Source: Brucella pituitosa
GTDB taxonomy: Bacteria > Pseudomonadota > Alphaproteobacteria > Rhizobiales > Rhizobiaceae
Length of the DNA stretch: 64,000 nucleotides
Reading direction: 5' to 3'
NCBI RefSeq assembly: GCF_003049685.1
Contig: NZ_PYSY02000001.1
Span: 1,364,001-1,428,000, forward strand
Below are positions 60,271 to 64,000 of this stretch, in pieces (positions within the stretch are counted from its first letter, which is position 1; each line of letters opens with the position of its first letter). A model generated the notes under the pieces. It saw only the letters and a list, made by a program, of their open reading frames with translations. It did no database searches and was not told the origin of the DNA. The translations under genes were made by a program, and so were the position numbers.

Positions 60271-62748
60271 TTATTTCTTGCGTGGCACTTTGGGCACCGA
60301 CGACTTTGCCGTGGTGGATTTGGTTGCAGGCTTGGCCGAGACTTCATCGTCCTTACCAGCCAATACCTTCTCCTTCTCGGCCTTTTTAGGTGCCGCTTTC
60401 TTGCGCTGCGGAAGCTTCTTTTCCGGAGGAATATCCTTCTTAGGCTTCACAGGCTTGTCAGCGACACTTTCAAGTACGAGATCGGTCTTACCATCGTCCT
60501 TCGTCGTTACATCGACCCGGACTGTACCACCATGCTTGAGCTTGCCAAACAGCACTTCATTGGCCAACGGCTTCTTGATGTGCTCCTGAATAACACGAGC
60601 CAGCGGACGCGCGCCCATGCGCTCGTCATACCCCTTGTCCGCAAGCCACGCGATAGCGGCTTCTGTCAGTTCAAAAGTCACACCACGTTCTGCAAGCTGG
60701 GCTTCAAGCTGAAGCACAAACTTCTGCACAACCTGATGAATGACAGGCACCGGAAGCGGACCGAACGGCACGATTGCATCGAGACGGTTGCGGAATTCCG
60801 GCGTAAACAGCCGGTTGATCGCTTCCATATCGTCGCCTTCGCGGCGTGTCGAACCAAAACCAATCGCAGCCTTTGCCATATCGGCAGCACCGGCATTGGT
60901 GGTCATGATCAGAATCACGTTGCGGAAGTCGATCTTCTTGCCGTTGTGATCGGTCAGCGAACCGTGATCCATGACCTGCAACAAGATGTTGTAAAGGTCT
61001 GGATGTGCCTTCTCGATTTCATCGAGCAGCAGCACGCAATGCGGATGCTGATCAACGCCATCAGTCAGAAGGCCGCCCTGATCGAAGCCGACATAGCCGG
61101 GAGGTGCACCGATCAAACGCGATACGGTGTGGCGCTCCATATATTCCGACATATCGAAACGCAGGAGTTCCACGCCAAGCGAGCTTGCCAGCTGTTTGGC
61201 CACTTCTGTCTTACCAACACCGGTCGGACCGGAGAACAGATAAGAACCGATTGGCTTATCCGGCTCACGCAAGCCCGCACGAGCGAGCTTGATTGCAGCC
61301 GAAAGTGCTTCAATTGCCAGATCCTGACCATAGACGACTCGCTTGAGTTCCGCATCGAGATGCGAAAGCACAACCTCATCGTCCTTGGAAACCGACTTGG
61401 GCGGGATCCGGGCCATGGTAGCAATCGTTGCTTCGATTTCCTTCACGCCAATCGTCTTCTTCCGCTTGTTTTCCGGCAGAAGCATCTGGCTTGCACCAGT
61501 TTCATCGATCACGTCGATGGCTTTGTCCGGCAACTTGCGGTCCGAGATGTAGCGCGCGGAAAGCTCCACAGCCGACTTGATGGCATCCCCCGTATATTTG
61601 ACCTTATGGAAGTCTTCAAAATACGGCTTCAGACCCTTCATGATTTCAATGGCATCCGGGATGGAAGGCTCATTGACGTCAATCTTCTGGAAGCGACGAA
61701 CCAGTGCACGGTCTTTCTCGAAGAACTGACGATATTCCTTATAGGTGGTCGAACCGATACAACGGATTGCACCGGAAGACAGAGCAGGCTTGAGCAGGTT
61801 CGATGCATCCATTGCACCGCCCGACGTAGCACCCGCGCCGATCACCGTATGAATTTCGTCAATGAAGAGAACCGCGCCCGGATAATCTTCGAGCTCTTTC
61901 ACAACCTGTTTCAAGCGCTCTTCGAAATCACCGCGATAGCGGGTGCCGGCAAGCAGCGTACCCATATCGAGCGAAAAGATCGTGGCATCGGCGAGCGCTT
62001 CCGGCACTTCGCCTTCAACGATACGCTTGGCCAGACCTTCGGCAATCGCAGTCTTACCGACGCCAGGATCACCCACATAGAGCGGATTATTCTTGGACCG
62101 ACGGCAAAGAACCTGAATGGTGCGGCTGATTTCGCTGTCACGTCCGATGAGCGGATCGATGCGACCGGATTTGGCTTTTTCGTTCAGATTGACGCAATAG
62201 GCAGAAAGAGCATCCTGCTTTTTCTTTGCGCCTTCTTCCGGTTCTACGCTTGTGCGTTCTTCGCTGGCACTTTCCGCACCACGCGGCGTGCGTGGTTCGC
62301 TGCTCTGTGTACGCTTCGAAATGCCGTGCGAGATATAATTGACGGCATCATAACGCGTCATCTGCTGTTCCTGCAGGAAGTAAGCAGCATGGCTTTCACG
62401 CTCCGCGAAAATGGCAACGAGCACATTGGCGCCCGTCACTTCCTCGCGGTTTGAAGACTGAACGTGGATGACTGCGCGTTGAATCACGCGCTGGAAAGCG
62501 GCCGTGGGTTTGGAATCCTCATCATAGCCTGTGACGAGATTATCCAGTTCACGGTCGATGTAATCTGTAACGATCCGTTTGAGATGCTCCAGATCGACGT
62601 TACAGGCGCGCATCACTGCACCTGCATCCTGATCGTCGATCAGGGCAAGCAAAAGGTGTTCGAGCGTCGCATACTCGTGATGCCGCTCGTTCGCGATGGT
62701 AAGCGCTTGATGCAGCGCCCTTTCAAGGCTGGGAGAAAACGATGGCAT
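60271..62748 (-). CDS. clpA: ClpA, AAA+ unfoldase of ClpAP, with basic C-terminal tail
   Basis: 825 residues. An N domain with two Clp repeats (ALHQALTIANERHHEYATLE) precedes AAA domain 1 (Walker A GDPGVGKT). AAA domain 2 follows (Walker A GPTGVGKT; Walker B CVLLLDEIEKAHP), with the ClpP-binding IGF loop in AAIGFGSTRREGD. It unfolds substrates for ClpP and works with the adaptor ClpS, whose gene lies 6 nt upstream. After the last domain, residues 764-825 form a tail with 19 Lys and 2 Arg in 62, longer than Escherichia coli ClpA (758). Confidence 0.97.
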   Translation of the reverse strand: MPSFSPSLERALHQALTIANERHHEYATLEHLLLALIDDQDAGAVMRACNVDLEHLKRIVTDYIDRELDNLVTGYDEDSKPTAAFQRVIQRAVIHVQSSNREEVTGANVLVAIFAERESHAAYFLQEQQMTRYDAVNYISHGISKRTQSSEPRTPRGAESASEERTSVEPEEGAKKKQDALSAYCVNLNEKAKSGRIDPLIGRDSEISRTIQVLCRRSKNNPLYVGDPGVGKTAIAEGLAKRIVEGEVPEALADATIFSLDMGTLLAGTRYRGDFEERLKQVVKELEDYPGAVLFIDEIHTVIGAGATSGGAMDASNLLKPALSSGAIRCIGSTTYKEYRQFFEKDRALVRRFQKIDVNEPSIPDAIEIMKGLKPYFEDFHKVKYTGDAIKSAVELSARYISDRKLPDKAIDVIDETGASQMLLPENKRKKTIGVKEIEATIATMARIPPKSVSKDDEVVLSHLDAELKRVVYGQDLAIEALSAAIKLARAGLREPDKPIGSYLFSGPTGVGKTEVAKQLASSLGVELLRFDMSEYMERHTVSRLIGAPPGYVGFDQGGLLTDGVDQHPHCVLLLDEIEKAHPDLYNILLQVMDHGSLTDHNGKKIDFRNVILIMTTNAGAADMAKAAIGFGSTRREGDDMEAINRLFTPEFRNRLDAIVPFGPLPVPVIHQVVQKFVLQLEAQLAERGVTFELTEAAIAWLADKGYDERMGARPLARVIQEHIKKPLANEVLFGKLKHGGTVRVDVTTKDDGKTDLVLESVADKPVKPKKDIPPEKKLPQRKKAAPKKAEKEKVLAGKDDEVSAKPATKSTTAKSSVPKVPRKK

Positions 62749-62754
62749 ATGACC

Positions 62755-63105
62755 TCACTTTTTCTCCATTACACATTGTAATGGATGCTGGTTTTGGCGG
62801 GCAAAATCCATGACCTGACTAACCTTGGTCTCGGCAACTTCGTATGTAAATACGCCACACTCTCCGACACCGTGGTTATGAACATGCAACATTATACGCG
62901 TCGCATCGTCCATGTTCTTTTGGAAAAAACGTTGCAGGACATGAATGACAAACTCCATGGGAGTATAGTCATCATTGAGAAGCAGGACGCGATAGAGGCT
63001 TGGCTTCTTTGTTTTCGGCTGCGTACGCGTGACCACCACGGTACCGTTGTCCGGTCCGTTCCCGCCGTTGGTCTTGCTCTGCATGACTGGATTAGAATGC
63101 CGCAT
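62755..63105 (-). CDS. clpS: ATP-dependent Clp protease adaptor ClpS
   Basis: Adaptor delivering N-degron substrates to ClpAP. 116 residues from [11 protein letters not shown], the most likely start (GGTGATAG upstream); ATG 63084 gives 109. The core is [40 protein letters not shown] and a C-terminal helix [20 protein letters not shown]. Asn-Asp and His residues of the N-degron pocket are kept. clpA follows by 6 nt. Its upstream region holds a strong GC hairpin (63132-63154). Confidence 0.94.
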   Translation of the reverse strand: MRHSNPVMQSKTNGGNGPDNGTVVVTRTQPKTKKPSLYRVLLLNDDYTPMEFVIHVLQRFFQKNMDDATRIMLHVHNHGVGECGVFTYEVAETKVSQVMDFARQNQHPLQCVMEKK

Positions 63106-63495
63106 GAAAACTATCACCCAATGCCCAATGCTGGGGCCCAGATGTCTGGCCCCAACTATCTGCCTGCTTGCCCATATATGTAGGGCGTCATGCGATGATT
63201 TTAAGCCCTTCGGCGACACTTGCAACCGAGACTTATGACAAGCCGCAGCATTGGCACAATTATCTCAATAAGTTTATCGGGAAATTCCAGTTCCCCGAAA
63301 GGCAAACCTTGTCGCTTCAGCGGAATTCACGGTTCGACTGAAAAAACTGACAGGCAATTTTTTTCAAGTTTTATGAATAAGTCGGTTACCATAAACGGAT
63401 TGGTAACGCTGATGACAGTAAGGTCACGGAATTAGATTGCTGTGTGCCCTTTGCGCCGCAGTTCAAAAAAACCGGGATACAGGCAGGTCATCATC
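63106..63495. other. 390-bp divergent gap clpS / dac
   Basis: It holds the clpS-side hairpin at 63132-63154 and, further right, AT-rich sequence (63355-63430) probably carrying the promoter of the carboxypeptidase gene. No coding frame with a ribosome site is seen; the frame extending clpS upstream to 63225 is unlikely to be coding. Confidence 0.5.
63132..63154 (-). promoter_or_regulatory. GC hairpin upstream of clpS
   Basis: TGGGGCC (63132-63138) and GGCCCCA (63148-63154), with further CAGA/TCTG pairing, make a nearly complete 23-bp dyad. It lies 27 nt before the clpS start on the minus strand. CATTGGG occurs twice between the hairpin and the ATG. It may sit in the leader and affect clpS translation or be part of a regulator site. 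Confidence 0.45.
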
Positions 63496-64000
63496 GTGCG
63501 TACCGCATTCAGTAAAGTCGCATACGCCTTGAAAAGAGCAGCGCAAGCCACTCTTCTTCTCGCTGTCGTAACAGGTTGCTCCACAGCCTCCACAACAGTG
63601 CCAGCCGTTGCAGCTAGCGATCGGTATGCCGCGATCGTAATCGATGCGAACACAGGTAAAACGCTGTTTGCATCCAATGCAGACGCCAGACGTTATCCTG
63701 CGTCGCTGACCAAAATGATGACCATGTATATGCTTTTCGAAGCAATGAAATCCGGTCGCATCAATAAAGATACCCGCATTCCAATCTCTGCCTATGCTGC
63801 CGCACGTCCTCCGACAAAGATCGGTTTCAAGCCGGGTCAGAGCATTCGTGTTGAAGACGCTATCCTTGCCATGGTGACAAAATCTGCCAATGACGTTGCA
63901 ACAGCATCGGGTGAATTCCTCGGTGGGTCTGAAGAACGTTTTGCGCAGATGATGACATCCAAAGCCCGTCGCCTTGGCATGAGCAACACCACATTCCGCA
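63496..64000 (+). CDS. Partial D-alanyl-D-alanine carboxypeptidase (peptidase S11), putative lipoprotein
   Basis: Only the first 168 codons are in the window. The start is GTG at 63496 with GGCAGG 8 nt upstream; no ATG fits. The N-terminus has a hydrophobic segment LLLAVVTGC with a lipobox, Cys at residue 28, so the mature protein may be lipid-anchored. The S11 penicillin-binding domain starts SDRYAAIVIDANTGKTLFAS, with SxxK at S70-K73 (ASLTKMMTMYMLFEAMKSG) and SxN at S130-N132. It trims the terminal D-Ala of peptidoglycan stems. The KTG motif lies beyond the window. Confidence 0.9.
   Translation, partial: MRTAFSKVAYALKRAAQATLLLAVVTGCSTASTTVPAVAASDRYAAIVIDANTGKTLFASNADARRYPASLTKMMTMYMLFEAMKSGRINKDTRIPISAYAAARPPTKIGFKPGQSIRVEDAILAMVTKSANDVATASGEFLGGSEERFAQMMTSKARRLGMSNTTFR

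Noticed and set aside
60532..62454. 640-codon plus-strand open frame opposite clpA
   Set aside because: It is the complement of conserved clpA codons, with no recognisable domain and an Arg/His/Cys-rich composition. No promoter or ribosome site supports it.
63251..63266. TTGGCACAATTATCTC resembling a sigma54 -24 element upstream of the carboxypeptidase gene
   Set aside because: The -12 GC dinucleotide at the needed spacing is missing, and it lies over 220 bp from the start codon.

Overview
This 64 kb window is ordinary core chromosome from an alphaproteobacterium of the order Hyphomicrobiales (Rhizobiales). Gene content and order fit the Brucella/Ochrobactrum group best: ntrBC-ntrYX-trkA, a fused ispDF, lipoyl-tagged pdhB inside pdhABC, trpDC-moaC-moeA-lexA, lpxI in place of lpxH, and an EipB homologue with cysteines at positions 69 and 278. 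The lexA operator is of the GAAC-N7-GAAC type used in this class. The genus is inferred, not proven. I found no rRNA, tRNA, CRISPR array, prophage, IS transposase or plasmid genes.

Layout. 1-9.4 kb (minus): a nitrogen-regulation locus dusB-ntrB-ntrC-ntrY-ntrX-trkA, then the start of a DXD glycosyltransferase running off the left edge. 9.5-11.2 kb (plus): ispDF and pncC. 11.2-19.2 kb (minus): pyruvate dehydrogenase and lipoate operon pdhA-pdhB-pdhC, a 59-codon membrane ORF, a GDSL hydrolase, lpd, a small membrane protein, lipA and a COQ10-like protein. 19.4-29 kb (minus): ftsB-like gene, a DUF1428 gene, a methyltransferase, eno, kdsA, a VOC protein, pyrG, an L,D-transpeptidase, secG and tpiA. 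29-35.4 kb (plus): ppiD-like gene, trpD, trpC, moaC, moeA, lexA. 35.5-38 kb (minus): comEC. 38.2-41.3 kb (plus): gltX and gltA. 41.4-56 kb (minus): translation and envelope cluster eipB, rpsB, tsf, pyrH, frr, uppS, cdsA, rseP, bamA, lpxD, fabZ, lpxA, lpxI, lpxB. 56.1-59 kb (plus): RidA-like protein, glycerophosphodiesterase, GNAT-like protein, HIT protein. 59-63.1 kb (minus): azlCD, then clpS-clpA. 63.5 kb to the end (plus): start of a putative lipoprotein D-Ala-D-Ala carboxypeptidase.

How the genes work together. The left side links glycolysis (eno, tpiA) to the pyruvate dehydrogenase complex and its cofactor supply (lipA), with citrate synthase further right. The centre-right holds lipid A steps (lpxD, fabZ, lpxA, lpxI, lpxB, kdsA), outer-membrane assembly (bamA), site-2 proteolysis (rseP), undecaprenyl and phospholipid precursors (uppS, cdsA), and CTP/UMP supply (pyrG, pyrH).

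The least explained material is between the genes. Two families of about 105-bp bipartite palindromic repeats with TAGAGC/GCTCTA ends are scattered here, and two copies supply the stop codons of lexA and lpxB. There are also structured leaders before rpsB, tsf, gltA and clpS, nested palindromes upstream of the DUF1428 gene, and two small membrane ORFs in the pdh operon. I see no clearly new multi-gene system.
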